Positions 26,455-36,131 are shown, counted from the stretch's first letter. The stretch: 64,000 bases of DNA from Candidatus Kapaibacterium sp. (GCA_025055755.1 JANWWF010000002.1:62001-126000), one strand, 5' to 3'. The notes: generated from the sequence alone by a model not told the origin. Numbers and translations are program-made.

Positions 26455-28701
26455 CTATCCATTGAACCGACTAACTGTGCGAACTCCCCGTATCGTGCGG
26501 ATGCGGGAGAAAATTTCATTGAGGTGGTGAAGATCTTTGACATAAAGCGTGATGATTCCTTCAAAGTCGCTTCCAAATGCATCAATATTGACACTGCGAA
26601 TGTTTGTATTGCGGCATCCAGTGATGGCATTAGTGATATCATGCAGCATACCTGGGCGGTCTTCCCCTGTTACACGAATGGTAGCTAAATAGTCGCCGCT
26701 TTGATGGGGTGCCCATGTAAGATTGACCATCCTCGCTTGCATGGACTCCCCAAGCTCAGCGATATTGCGGCAATCACGACGGTGAATTTTGATTCCACTA
26801 CCAATGGTAATGATCCCAACGATATCATCCCCAGGGACGGGATTACAGCACCGTGCATAATGGTAAAGGAGGTTAGGAATAGGGGGATGCACGCCGTCGA
26901 GGATGACTCCCGCCTGGGATTGAAGGCGTTCTGGTAATGACGTGGTCGAAATAGGGTTGCTGGAAGGGATTGTAGTTTCTTCTGCAGGCAGAGCACCACA
27001 CAGGCGAAGGGCACTTTCAATACTGATTATCCCATAGCCCAGCTTGTAGAAGAACTCAGTTGGATTGGGGATGCTCAGTTTTGCCAACATGCGGTCAAAC
27101 TGCTCTTGCGCAATTGTTATGTTCAATTTGCGCAGCTGCTTTTCCCACAGTTGTTTACCGTGTTCTACGATACGACGTTTTTCCTCATTGAGATACTTTC
27201 GAATGTTGGAGCGTGCTTTGTGCGTTACACAGATACGCTCCCAGTCTTTCGTCGGATGTTGGTTCTTTGAGGTGAGAATCTCTACCTGATCCCCTGTTTT
27301 AAGCTGGTAATCAAGCGGGACAAGTTTGCCGTTGACTTTCGCGCCTATGCAATGGTTGCCGATTTCGCTGTGAATTGCATAAGCAAAGTCTATGGGGGTT
27401 GCTCCTTTCGGCAGGATGATAAGGTCATTACGGGGGGTATAGACGTAGATCTCATCCTGATAGAGATTGAGCTTGAATGATTCGAGCAGTTGTTCAGGCG
27501 CTTCATCACCAGCATTTTCGAAAATGTCGCGCACCCAGTTTGCCCATTCTTCCAATTCTTTATCGTGCCACCAGGAGGGGACGCGTCCGTTGCCCTGGTT
27601 TTCTTTGTAGCGAAAGTGGGCAGCAATTCCTCGTTCAGCGACTTCGTGCATCGCTCGTGTGCGGATTTGTACCTCGACACGCTTGCCTTCCGGGCCGATG
27701 AAAGCTGCATGGAGGGATTGATAGGAATTCTTTTTCGGGCGTGCAATGTAATCCTTAAAACGCTCGGCTATGGGCTCGTAGATGTCTGCAACGATGCCAT
27801 AGACCGTGTAGCAGTCTTTATTCTCATTGGTGTCCAAAATGATGCGTACAGCCAGCAAATCATATAACTCGCTCATTGGGACTCCAAGCCGTTGCATTTT
27901 TTGGTAGATGGAGTAGATGTGCTTGGGGCGTCCGGTGATCTCAAACTGCATTCCTTCCTTGCGCAGTCGCTCTGCTATCGGTGCAGCAAAACGTTCGATG
28001 TATGCCTCCCGTTCAGCACGCGATTCGGCAAGTGCTTGCTTGATCTTGTTGTATTCCTCCGGATTGAGATACTTGAAGGCTAAATCTTCCAGCTCCCACT
28101 TCAAATTGGCTAATCCGAAGCGATGGGCAAAGGGCGCGTAAATGTCTAATGTTTCTTGAGCAATGCGTTTCTGCCTCTCCGGAGGAAGTGCACCCAGTGT
28201 TCGCATGTTGTGCAGGCGGTCGGCAAACTTGATAAGAATGACACGCACATCCTTAACTAGTGCAAGCAAGAGCTTGCGATAATTTTCTGCCTGCCGAATT
28301 TCTGTACTCCGAAAGATGCCGCTGATTTTTGTAGCGCCGTCTACGATTTCTGCGACAGTAGCGCCAAACTCTGCCCGAATGTCCTCCAGCGAATAAGTTG
28401 TGTCCTCAACTACATCGTGGAGAAGTGCTGCACAGACGCTAACATCGTCAAGGGGAATTTCGTTGACGATGATTCGGGCGACTTCCAGAGGATGAGTATA
28501 GTATGGCTCCCCTGATTCGCGTAAGTCGTTTTTGTGTGCTTGGAGGCAGAATTGGAATGCCTTGCGTATAAGCGCTTCGTTGCAACGAGGAAGCTGCTTA
28601 CGGCATTCACTCAAAAGCAATTCCAAATCGGCATTGGGATCAACGCCGGTAGTTACCGTTCCTGGTGTTTGTTTTCGCCAGCCGAGAATGTTCAGCTTCA
28701 T
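26455..28701 (-). CDS. bifunctional (p)ppGpp synthetase/hydrolase, RelA/SpoT family
   Basis: A 748-aa stringent-response enzyme. The N-terminal HD hydrolase domain keeps the HDVVEDT motif (about 94) and KFADRLHNMRTL. The synthetase domain has TGRPKHIYSIYQKM and YQSLHAAFIGPEGKRVEVQI. A TGS domain follows (about 400-460, VYTPRNDLIILPKGATPIDF), then the zinc-finger/CC region CCNPVPGDDIVGIIT, and an ACT domain at the end. Both activities look intact, so it is Rel/SpoT type rather than synthetase-only RelA. It is monocistronic on the minus strand. Confidence 0.95.
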   Translation of the reverse strand: MKLNILGWRKQTPGTVTTGVDPNADLELLLSECRKQLPRCNEALIRKAFQFCLQAHKNDLRESGEPYYTHPLEVARIIVNEIPLDDVSVCAALLHDVVEDTTYSLEDIRAEFGATVAEIVDGATKISGIFRSTEIRQAENYRKLLLALVKDVRVILIKFADRLHNMRTLGALPPERQKRIAQETLDIYAPFAHRFGLANLKWELEDLAFKYLNPEEYNKIKQALAESRAEREAYIERFAAPIAERLRKEGMQFEITGRPKHIYSIYQKMQRLGVPMSELYDLLAVRIILDTNENKDCYTVYGIVADIYEPIAERFKDYIARPKKNSYQSLHAAFIGPEGKRVEVQIRTRAMHEVAERGIAAHFRYKENQGNGRVPSWWHDKELEEWANWVRDIFENAGDEAPEQLLESFKLNLYQDEIYVYTPRNDLIILPKGATPIDFAYAIHSEIGNHCIGAKVNGKLVPLDYQLKTGDQVEILTSKNQHPTKDWERICVTHKARSNIRKYLNEEKRRIVEHGKQLWEKQLRKLNITIAQEQFDRMLAKLSIPNPTEFFYKLGYGIISIESALRLCGALPAEETTIPSSNPISTTSLPERLQSQAGVILDGVHPPIPNLLYHYARCCNPVPGDDIVGIITIGSGIKIHRRDCRNIAELGESMQARMVNLTWAPHQSGDYLATIRVTGEDRPGMLHDITNAITGCRNTNIRSVNIDAFGSDFEGIITLYVKDLHHLNEIFSRIRTIRGVRTVSRFNG

Positions 28702-28732
28702 TGATGGCTGCTTGTTGTGTCACTATTCAAGA

Positions 28733-28761
28733 CGAAACTACAGCACTGTCGGTGTGTTCAA
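28733..28761 (-). promoter_or_regulatory. candidate promoter of the relA/spoT gene
   Basis: On the minus strand, TTG (28759-28761) is followed after 18 nt by TAGTTTCG (28733-28740), one base off the TAnnTTTG consensus, 31 nt before the start codon. Confidence 0.4.
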
Positions 28762-28817
28762 GCGATTGGCGAAAGTGCCGATACTGTTTTCAGTAATATC
28801 CCAATGGCTTGGGACAA

Positions 28818-29126
28818 ATGCAGGAGCATTTCCCATTTAATCCAGACCGTCCGCTGGTGTCAGGGCAGGTATCCACTGTCCAACCGATCACCTACTATGA
28901 GCAGCTTGCAGAAGCAGGCGCTCTGTACGATTTTCTCCAAGAAACGATGCACGAGCGTTTCGTACATGATGCCGCATTTCGCCAGAAGATGTTGAGCATT
29001 TTTCTGGAGCGAAGTCCTGTCGTGCTCCCCGAGGTTGAATATGAGCTTCTCCGGGACTTGCATGATGCAATGGATATGTTCTTGACTACTGTTGCCAAAT
29101 GCAACACCCTGTCCGTGCACCCGTAA
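28818..29126 (+). CDS. hypothetical 102-aa protein, partner of the coiled-coil membrane protein
   Basis: A small, mostly helical, acidic protein with no signal peptide or membrane helix. It starts with a flexible segment (PFNPDRPLVSGQ), then helices such as YYEQLAEAGALYDFLQETMH and VEYELLRDLHDAMDMFLTTV. The family is not recognised. Its last 28 bp overlap the next gene in another frame, so the two are translated together and the products probably interact. An open frame extends slightly upstream, but ATG 28818 is the first Met. Confidence 0.6.
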   Translation: MQEHFPFNPDRPLVSGQVSTVQPITYYEQLAEAGALYDFLQETMHERFVHDAAFRQKMLSIFLERSPVVLPEVEYELLRDLHDAMDMFLTTVAKCNTLSVHP

Positions 29127-29959
29127 GCCAGAGCTTGATGGAGCTCTTCGATACTGTTCGTAAGCAAGCAGAACAGTATGCTGCTATTTACCAGACGCTT
29201 TTGAGAAAAGCCTACGAGCTCGACCAACTGCGTGCGACCTCATACCATGAGTTCGATCAGCTCAAGCATTCTGTCCGACAGTTGCAACAATCTATGCAAG
29301 ACACTGTCGAGGAGCAGCTGCAGCGTCTTGAGCAGCGGTTTCAGGATATCCAGCGAATTCACCAGCAGTTAACCGAGATAGAGCGGTTACGGGATAGTCT
29401 TGTCACGTTGGAAGATCGCTTTGCCAAGCGGACGTTAGAACTTGATGCTGTCCTCATGACAATACGCCACCTTGTCGAAACAACAACGACGGAACGATTC
29501 ACCAAGCTTGAAGAGTACATTGCAGCAAAGCTGCGTACTATCGAGGGGGACCTGGGCACATTGGACTCGCACATATACGCCATGCAGGAATTTTTCAAGA
29601 AGGAAATCGCAGACTTGAGTGAGGAGTTAGCGCGGTATAAAAAGAAAATTCCAGAGACACGATACATCCTCGAGGAAAGCAGTAAATACATTGTCTCGAT
29701 GCTCGAGGATGCAGAACGCCGTTTTAATGATAAACTCAACGAATACAACGACCGTGTAGATGAGCGTATTCAACAAGCTTTAGGGCAACTTTTTGGAAAT
29801 ACCGATTTAGCCAAGCAGCTCACTCGCGCAAATGCTCGAGCACAGGAAATACTTCGCCGTGCAGACGCGCTGGAGCGTCGTATGTCGTTATCTGTCTGGA
29901 TATCGCTTGTTTTGGGGGGTATTGCACTGATCCTTTCGCTTATCACAATTATGGGCTAA
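29099..29959 (+). CDS. tail-anchored coiled-coil membrane protein
   Basis: A 286-aa protein made almost wholly of long helices with heptad character from about residue 15 to 255 (VRQLQQSMQDTVEEQLQRLE, then many Glu/Lys/Arg/Leu repeats), followed by one transmembrane helix at about 263-285 ending at the C-terminus (WISLVLGGIALILSLITIMG). The rod is probably on the cytoplasmic side, held by a tail anchor. There is no methyl-accepting signalling hairpin and no enzymatic domain. Function unknown; a scaffold or tether is a guess. Coupled to the 102-aa gene upstream. Confidence 0.65.
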   Translation: MQHPVRAPVSQSLMELFDTVRKQAEQYAAIYQTLLRKAYELDQLRATSYHEFDQLKHSVRQLQQSMQDTVEEQLQRLEQRFQDIQRIHQQLTEIERLRDSLVTLEDRFAKRTLELDAVLMTIRHLVETTTTERFTKLEEYIAAKLRTIEGDLGTLDSHIYAMQEFFKKEIADLSEELARYKKKIPETRYILEESSKYIVSMLEDAERRFNDKLNEYNDRVDERIQQALGQLFGNTDLAKQLTRANARAQEILRRADALERRMSLSVWISLVLGGIALILSLITIMG

Positions 29960-29962
29960 CAT

Positions 29963-29980
29963 TAGCTAAAGTAGCTAAAG
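29963..29980. repeat. short tandem repeat, 2 x 9 bp
   Basis: TAGCTAAAG is present twice in a row in the 29-bp gap between two convergent genes. It is likely a local duplication with no evident function. Confidence 0.6.
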
Positions 29981-29988
29981 TACCTGTG

Positions 29989-31773
29989 CTATTGTAATGC
30001 TGCCCTGTCGAACCATACGTAGGCATATTGTCGCTTGTCCATAGCATTGGGCCGATAACCCCGCACATATGGCTGGAGTAAGCGGTAATCTTCGTCGTAA
30101 AACAGTAGCACCATAGGGGCGTCAGCGATTGCAATTTGCTCAGCTTGAGCAAAAAGTTCATTCCGAGCAATCCGGTTAAGTGTACGGCGAGCTTGTTCAA
30201 AAAGTGCATCATAGCGAGGGTTTACGTAACGTGTACTGTTGAGTGGTGAAGGTGCAGTGCTGTCGGATGGAACAAGTTTTCCGTAGAACAGATTGAGAAA
30301 CGATTCTGGATCGGGATAGTCAGCTATCCACCCAAGTCGGAAAAAGGGCGCATGGCCATGGTCAATATCGTCAAGATGACGGGCAAATTCGACGATGCGT
30401 AATCCAATCCGCACACCAAGTACCTCCGCTAGCTGAGATTGTATCGCTTCTGCAACCAGTAGATTTCGTCCGCCACCACTATTGAGCTGAAGATCAAGGG
30501 GAGGAAAGTGTTGTCCCGCGGGATAGCCAGCTTCGGCAAGCAGTTGGCGTGCGCGAGCAGGGTTGAATTTGTATCCATTGACTGCTTGGGCAGGATATTG
30601 AGGCATCGCAGGCGGCACAAGACCATGGTGAGCTGGCTCACCTCCTTGCCCTTTGAGAACGTATCGCAAGATTCGCTCCCGATCAACAGCGTAGCAGAAA
30701 GCCTGACGCACTCGGCGATCGCGAAAGATTGGGCTTGTTGTGAGCATGCCGTAGTATTGAGTCGAAAGAGCGGGGGCACGCAACAGTTGGAAACGAGCAA
30801 AGGTCGGACGGAGTCGTCGGTGTTCATCTACCACCAGTGGGAAAAATTCGGAGGGAATGCGATAGCATTCCTCGAGATTGCCCTCCAGCAATTCGAGGAA
30901 CTGTACTTTGTCGTCTTTGATGAAGCTGAAGCGAATACCGTCGAGGTAGGGCAGTTGGTTGCCGCTGCTATCTCGCTTCCAATACTTGGGATTGCGTGCC
31001 AAAATGCATTCGCGATCTGGCTCCCAGCGAACAAATCGAAAAGGTCCTGTTCCAACAGGGTGTTGGAAAAAGTCCTTGCCGTAATATTCGACTGCTTCGC
31101 GGGGGTGGATGCCAGTAAAGTTCATTGCCAGATAGTACTCAAACGGTCCAAAGGGCTCGATGAGTTCAATGCGAAACGTGTAGCGGTCGAGTACTTGAAA
31201 TCCTTTGACGCCTCGAATCTTTGGCTCCGTATTCGTCTGGAGAGCGACCAAGGTAGCATTGTAAAACTCCTCTGCCCCGACAACTTTACCGCGGAAGTAA
31301 TCTGCTGACAGTGTACCAGTTCGTGCATCGCAACATCGAGTCAGTGAGTAAGCAACATCCTCAGCTGTCAGCTCACGTCCCTTCCCCCCAGGGAAACAGG
31401 GGTCATCGTGAAAGTACACACCCCGGCGTAGGTAGTACGTGTACGTTCGTCCATCGGTTGAGACCTCCCACCGTTCCGCAAGCTCGCAGGTCAAATTGAG
31501 ATTTTCATCGAAGTAGAGCAATTGGTCGTAGATGTTTTCGGCGATATGAGCACTGGTTACATCATTGATAGCCACAGGATCAAGTGAACGAAGTTCACCG
31601 GTTTCATTGACTCGGTACACGCCACCGTACCATCGCCCGCCAGCTGCAGGGCGGAGCGCAGACCTATCGGGAAGTGCCCGATGTTTACATCCATCAAAGC
31701 TGACAAGGGTAACACCCCATGTGATGAGCAGGAGGTGGAGAACACCCGCTTTAGCGATTTTGCATTCCATCAT
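29989..31773 (-). CDS. peptide/oligopeptide ABC transporter substrate-binding protein (SBP family 5)
   Basis: A 594-aa periplasmic binding protein of the DppA/OppA class. It has an N-terminal hydrophobic segment and a Cys at 29 in a weak lipobox (SFDGC). Family landmarks are LRSLDPVAINDVTSAHIAEN, AERWEVSTDGRTYTYYLRRG, LTAEDVAYSLTR and RQAFCYAVDRERIL. It would capture peptides for an inner membrane permease, but no permease or ATPase genes adjoin it. Its start overlaps the upstream Fe-S protein gene by 23 bp, so the two are in one transcript. The last residues follow the usual lobe I return strand. Confidence 0.88.
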   Translation of the reverse strand: MMECKIAKAGVLHLLLITWGVTLVSFDGCKHRALPDRSALRPAAGGRWYGGVYRVNETGELRSLDPVAINDVTSAHIAENIYDQLLYFDENLNLTCELAERWEVSTDGRTYTYYLRRGVYFHDDPCFPGGKGRELTAEDVAYSLTRCCDARTGTLSADYFRGKVVGAEEFYNATLVALQTNTEPKIRGVKGFQVLDRYTFRIELIEPFGPFEYYLAMNFTGIHPREAVEYYGKDFFQHPVGTGPFRFVRWEPDRECILARNPKYWKRDSSGNQLPYLDGIRFSFIKDDKVQFLELLEGNLEECYRIPSEFFPLVVDEHRRLRPTFARFQLLRAPALSTQYYGMLTTSPIFRDRRVRQAFCYAVDRERILRYVLKGQGGEPAHHGLVPPAMPQYPAQAVNGYKFNPARARQLLAEAGYPAGQHFPPLDLQLNSGGGRNLLVAEAIQSQLAEVLGVRIGLRIVEFARHLDDIDHGHAPFFRLGWIADYPDPESFLNLFYGKLVPSDSTAPSPLNSTRYVNPRYDALFEQARRTLNRIARNELFAQAEQIAIADAPMVLLFYDEDYRLLQPYVRGYRPNAMDKRQYAYVWFDRAALQ

Positions 31774-33880
31774 TTGCGATTACACTGCGGAGTATTTCGC
31801 TAACATCGAGCACTTGGACCTTGTCTGCCCGATCAGCTGCTTTGACACCATCGGTAAGCATAGTCATGCAGAAAGGACAGTTCGCAGCGATAGTCTGTGC
31901 ACCAGTGTTGAGTAATTCTTCTGTGCGGTTGTGATTGACTTTCACGCCTACATGTTCTTCCATAAACATGCGTCCTCCTCCGGCACCGCAACAAAAGCCA
32001 CGGTCGTGTGTTCGCTGTGCTTCGACAATCTCTAATCCTGGTACGTGCTCAAGTAGCGCACGAGGTGCTTTGTACTCGCCGTTGTAACGTCCCAGATAGC
32101 AAGAGTCATGGTAGGTGACTTTGAGAGCTGATGCTTGCTGAGAATCTATCCGGAGGCGGCCATCCTCAATAAGCTTCTGCAAAAACTGCGTGTGGTGGAA
32201 AACTTGGTAATTGCCTCCGAAGCGTGGATAATCGTTTTTCAGCGTGTTATAGCAGTGGGGGCAAATGGTGACAATTGTTCGCACTGCATAGCGCTCCAGT
32301 GTCTCAATATTCTGGCGCGTGAGCATATCTGCCAGGTATTCATTCCCTGTGCGGCGGGCAGGATCTCCAGTGCAACATTCTTCAACCCCAAGTATGCGAA
32401 ATTCTACCCCTGCATGCTGCAATAGCTCAGCAACTGTGCGGGCTACACGTTTGGCGCGTTCGTCGTAGCTACCTGCGCATCCAACCCACAAGAGAACCTC
32501 CATAGTGCTATCCTCTGCTGCAGTTTTGATGCCCAATCCTTCTGCCCATGCTGCACGGTCGCTGTGTGCCATGCCACCCCACGGCACTGCATTAGTTTCA
32601 AGGTTGGAATACACAGTTGGAAGAAGCGAGGATTCATCGTTGAACGATGCTTCCATCATGACCAGCGACTGTCGCATTGCTACAATAGCGGGCACGTGCT
32701 CAATGTTGACCGGACATTCCTGCATACATGCACCACAGGTTGTGCACGCCCATAGAGCATCTGGCGAGATGTAATCCCCGATAAGGCGCCGATTCCAAAT
32801 TTCTCGTTCTTGCTCAGTGAACACAGTTTCGAAAACCTGGCGCTCAAGCTCGTTCATTTCCTCGAGGCGTTTCCCTCGAAGAATGGCGCGAGCTGCTTGT
32901 TGCCGATCTTGACGGGAAGCATTATCTGCCCAATCCCGCAGCTTGAGCAGCAGAGGCCCCTTGTCCATCGTGCGCTGACGAATTGCAACGATGATCTGGC
33001 GTGGATCCAAGACTTTCCCGGTGGTGTTCGCTGGGCAAACGCTCGTGCAACGACCGCAGTGCGTGCAGGTATATCCGTCCAGGAGCGTTTTCCACGAAAA
33101 GTCCTCGATGTCGCGGGCACCAAAACGCTCAATATTCTCTGCACTAAAGTCTATCGTGGGAAGTGCGCGCGGATAGTCAAGCTGAGAGAAGAACACGTTG
33201 GGCAAGGAGGTCAAAACATGCAAGTGCTTTGAGTAGGGCAGATAGTTCGTAAAGGCTAAAATCAGTACAATGTGTATCCACCAGAACACCTCCCCTGCAA
33301 TCTCGCCAACAGGGATAACAGGTGCCAACAACGACGCAATAGGGCGTACTGCCCAAGAGTAATCTGTTCCCTGCCGCACACGAGCAATGTTGAGTAGAAG
33401 AAGCGAGCTGACGATGGAAAAGATTGTCACAAGTATGACTGCTGCTTCGATGCGGTCTTCAGCAACCTGAAGGCGTGGCACTTTGGTAACATAGCGGCGC
33501 CAGAGTGCTGCAACCGTGGCAACGATGATGAATGCACAGAAAAAATCGGATGCTATCGTCGAAAGAGAGTAAATCGGACCAAGCCAGTTGAGGTGGAGGG
33601 AAGGGTGCAATCCCTCCAATACTGCTTCTGCAGCTGCGATAAGCAAGACTAAAAAACCCCAAAAAATGGAAACGTGAATTATACCAGCGCCACGATCACG
33701 GAGGATTTTAGTTTGGAAAAGCCCGATAGTGAGCATCTGGCGCAGCCGAGCGGGTATGTTATCGAAACGGTTGTCTGGCTGAGCAAAACGTAAGTATTGC
33801 CACAGCTTCCACGCGCTGCGGGCAAATACTGCTACTGCCGCAATGAAAACAAGCCAGAAGATGAAATTTTTAGTGGTCAT
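31751..33880 (-). CDS. membrane-bound Fe-S oxidoreductase, HdrD/GlpC-like with NarI-like membrane domain
   Basis: A 709-aa fusion. About residues 1-230 are membrane helices of the nitrate reductase gamma (NarI)/HdrE type that may bind haem b. Next come two 4Fe-4S motifs, CTHCGRCTSVCP and CTTCGACMQECP. The last third has two cysteine-rich CCG domains (CPHCYNTLKNDYP, and HDRGFCCGAGGGRMF). Such proteins move electrons between a soluble dehydrogenase and the quinone pool, for example with EtfAB or a 2-hydroxyacid dehydrogenase. The partner is not in the window. It sits 11 bp downstream of the di-haem peroxidase gene on the same strand. Confidence 0.88.
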   Translation of the reverse strand: MTTKNFIFWLVFIAAVAVFARSAWKLWQYLRFAQPDNRFDNIPARLRQMLTIGLFQTKILRDRGAGIIHVSIFWGFLVLLIAAAEAVLEGLHPSLHLNWLGPIYSLSTIASDFFCAFIIVATVAALWRRYVTKVPRLQVAEDRIEAAVILVTIFSIVSSLLLLNIARVRQGTDYSWAVRPIASLLAPVIPVGEIAGEVFWWIHIVLILAFTNYLPYSKHLHVLTSLPNVFFSQLDYPRALPTIDFSAENIERFGARDIEDFSWKTLLDGYTCTHCGRCTSVCPANTTGKVLDPRQIIVAIRQRTMDKGPLLLKLRDWADNASRQDRQQAARAILRGKRLEEMNELERQVFETVFTEQEREIWNRRLIGDYISPDALWACTTCGACMQECPVNIEHVPAIVAMRQSLVMMEASFNDESSLLPTVYSNLETNAVPWGGMAHSDRAAWAEGLGIKTAAEDSTMEVLLWVGCAGSYDERAKRVARTVAELLQHAGVEFRILGVEECCTGDPARRTGNEYLADMLTRQNIETLERYAVRTIVTICPHCYNTLKNDYPRFGGNYQVFHHTQFLQKLIEDGRLRIDSQQASALKVTYHDSCYLGRYNGEYKAPRALLEHVPGLEIVEAQRTHDRGFCCGAGGGRMFMEEHVGVKVNHNRTEELLNTGAQTIAANCPFCMTMLTDGVKAADRADKVQVLDVSEILRSVIANDGMQNR

Positions 33881-33891
33881 ATGCTTCTGTG

Positions 33892-34905
33892 CTATGGTTT
33901 TGCAAAACGTGGATCAGTGATAAACGTCGAATCAGTCAGGGCTTCAAGAAATGCACGCAGATCGGCAAGCTCTGCACTCGTTAGTCCCAACGGGCGAATG
34001 CGTGAGTCCTTGTTCTTGAATAGCTTGCCACCTATGTTGTAGTGTTCAAGAACATCATCGAGAGTGGGAAAAATCCCATCGTTCATGTAGGGTGCAGTGA
34101 GAGCAACGTTTCGGAGGGTAGGAGTTTTGAATTTCCCGATATCTCGTTCATCGCCAGTGACGTAATAGCGGCCACGGTCGTAGTAGTGCGAGTGGATGCC
34201 GATGCTGTGGAAATCGAAGTCTGTAAAGTGAATTCCACTATGACAAGTAGCACATCCAGTTCGCTGGCTAAAGAAGAGTTGCATGCCGCGTCGTTCTGCA
34301 GCGGTGAGGGCGGTTGAGTCTCCTCTGCGGTAACGATCGTAGCGTGAGTTTCCCGAAACCAGCACTCGACAAAATGTTGCCAGTGCCCGTATTGCATCAC
34401 GTGCTGAGGGCAACCTCCCGAAAGCTTGTCTAAACGCTTGGTGATAGCGTTCCTGTGCCATGATGCGTGCAGAGATGAGAGCAGTGTCAGAGCCCATTTC
34501 GATGGGAGATGTCAAGGCTGCCATAATTTGCTCCTCCAATGATCGTGCACGACCATCCCAGAACCATGCTCGAGCATATGCTACGTTGATCAGGGGAGGA
34601 GCATTGCGTAAGCCCACCTGGTTATTAGTGCCGTGGCTAACGGGAAGAGAGTCTGAAAATGCATGCGATTGCCGATGGCAACTTGCACACGAAAGTGTTC
34701 CATCTCGCGATAGCGCAGGGTCATAGAACAGCATGCGGCCAAGTGCAATTTTTTCGCTGGTGATAGGGTTGTCGGGCGGAACAGGAATGGGAGGAAGTCC
34801 TTCCGGAACGGGATAGTCCGACAGGATTACACCTACTTCTGGGCCTGTCTGCTCGGAGCAACCAGCCACCAGCACGGCAATTGTGCAAATCAAGAACAGC
34901 TGCAT
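33892..34905 (-). CDS. di-haem cytochrome c peroxidase (CcpA/MauG family)
   Basis: A 337-aa lipoprotein (lipobox VAGC, Cys16) with two c-type haem sites, CASCH (73-77) and CATCH (218-222). Conserved blocks are LGRMLFYDPALSRDGTLSC, HGTNNQVGLRNAPPLIN and WDGRARSLEEQ, then FKTPTLRNVALTAPYMNDG. It would reduce hydrogen peroxide in the periplasm or act on another substrate as MauG does; sequence alone cannot separate these. It is the first gene of a possible three-gene run with the Fe-S oxidoreductase and the binding protein. Confidence 0.9.
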   Translation of the reverse strand: MQLFLICTIAVLVAGCSEQTGPEVGVILSDYPVPEGLPPIPVPPDNPITSEKIALGRMLFYDPALSRDGTLSCASCHRQSHAFSDSLPVSHGTNNQVGLRNAPPLINVAYARAWFWDGRARSLEEQIMAALTSPIEMGSDTALISARIMAQERYHQAFRQAFGRLPSARDAIRALATFCRVLVSGNSRYDRYRRGDSTALTAAERRGMQLFFSQRTGCATCHSGIHFTDFDFHSIGIHSHYYDRGRYYVTGDERDIGKFKTPTLRNVALTAPYMNDGIFPTLDDVLEHYNIGGKLFKNKDSRIRPLGLTSAELADLRAFLEALTDSTFITDPRFAKP

Positions 34906-34955
34906 TGTAAGCGCAATTTACACTGGAGTAGCCAGCTTCTGCGCAGTGAAAAATG

Positions 34956-34963
34956 TAGTTTTG
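34956..34963 (+). promoter_or_regulatory. candidate -7 element upstream of the DegT gene
   Basis: TAGTTTTG, an exact TAnnTTTG match, 28 nt before the ATG at 34992. The -33 half is not clear. Confidence 0.4.
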
Positions 34964-34991
34964 CTTTTCAAAAAACTTTTTCCATGTTCGA

Positions 34992-36131
34992 ATGATTCCA
35001 TTACTTGACCTTCGGCGCCAGTATGCGACTATTGCGGAAGAAGTAGAGGAGTGCCTGCTTAGGGTTGCGCGGAGTCAGCGATATGTTCTGGGTCCAGAGA
35101 CCGAAAAATTAGAAAGCTCCCTGCAGGAGTACCTTGGCGTGCGCCATGTCGTTGCTGTATCCAGCGGAACTGATGCCTTGCTAAGTGCTCTAATGGCACT
35201 TGAGGTTGGACCAGGGGACGAAGTGATTGTGCCGACGTTTTCATTTTTTGCAACTGCGGGGGTAGTTGTGCGAGTGGGCGCTCGACCGGTTTTTGTGGAC
35301 GTAGAGCCACAGACACTGACAATTGACGTTAAGGCAGTTGAGCGAGCACTTTCTCCTCGAACAAAGGCGATAATTCCGGTCCACCTCTATGGTCAAGCAG
35401 CGGCGATGGATGAACTACTCGATCTTGCAGAGCATGTAGGTGTTCCCATTATCGAAGATGCAGCACAGGCACTTGGTGCACGCTTTCGCGATGGGCGTAT
35501 GCTAGGCACGCTCGGACAGATTGGCTGCTATTCGTTTTACCCCACTAAGAATCTTGGAGCATTTGGGGATGCAGGACTTGTGGTCACAAACGATGATAGA
35601 TTGGGCCATCGTTTGCGCATTCTCCGCAACCATGGCATGGAACCACGGTACTACCACGCAATAGTGGGCGGCAATTTCCGCATGGATGAGTTCCAAGCTG
35701 CCATACTCAACGTTAAGCTGCCCTATTTGGACAAGTGGAATGAACGCCGGCGTGAGCATGCAGAGCGTTATCGAGCATTACTGGCACAGTATGGATTGAG
35801 TACGCCAGGAGGTCCCATCAAACTCTTAGATGAGCGCTACCCTGAGCGAAAGGATTCCCATATCTACCACCAGTTTGTTGTGCTCGCCCATCATCGCGAC
35901 CGCTTACGTGCTTTCCTGAGCCAGCATGGAGTGGGAACGGAGGTGTATTATCCTGTGCCTTTTCACCGGCAGCAGTGCTTTACATCTTTTGGCTATCGAG
36001 ACGAAGACTTTCCCGTTGCAAACGATGCTGCAGCTCGGGTGCTCGCGCTGCCAATGTATGCTGAGCTTCAGCCAGATGAAATTGCCACCGTTGTGGAGCT
36101 TATCGCTCGGTTTTATCAAGAAGGGGAATAG
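34992..36131 (+). CDS. DegT/DnrJ/EryC1/StrS family aminotransferase
   Basis: A 379-aa PLP-dependent sugar aminotransferase that puts an amino group on a nucleotide-linked keto sugar for surface polysaccharide. It starts MIPLLDLRRQYATIAEEV, has VAVSSGTDALLSALMAL, and the PLP lysine in SFYPTKNLGAFGDAG. GNFRMDEFQAAILNVKLPYL and HIYHQFVVL follow. The gene stands alone, with its stop meeting the stop of the convergent phosphatase gene with no gap. The exact sugar is unknown. Confidence 0.92.
   Translation: MIPLLDLRRQYATIAEEVEECLLRVARSQRYVLGPETEKLESSLQEYLGVRHVVAVSSGTDALLSALMALEVGPGDEVIVPTFSFFATAGVVVRVGARPVFVDVEPQTLTIDVKAVERALSPRTKAIIPVHLYGQAAAMDELLDLAEHVGVPIIEDAAQALGARFRDGRMLGTLGQIGCYSFYPTKNLGAFGDAGLVVTNDDRLGHRLRILRNHGMEPRYYHAIVGGNFRMDEFQAAILNVKLPYLDKWNERRREHAERYRALLAQYGLSTPGGPIKLLDERYPERKDSHIYHQFVVLAHHRDRLRAFLSQHGVGTEVYYPVPFHRQQCFTSFGYRDEDFPVANDAAARVLALPMYAELQPDEIATVVELIARFYQEGE

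Noticed and set aside
26412-26455. Short inverted repeat GCAGTTAGCTGC as a terminator after gmhB
   Set aside because: The stem is only 4 bp and no T-run follows.
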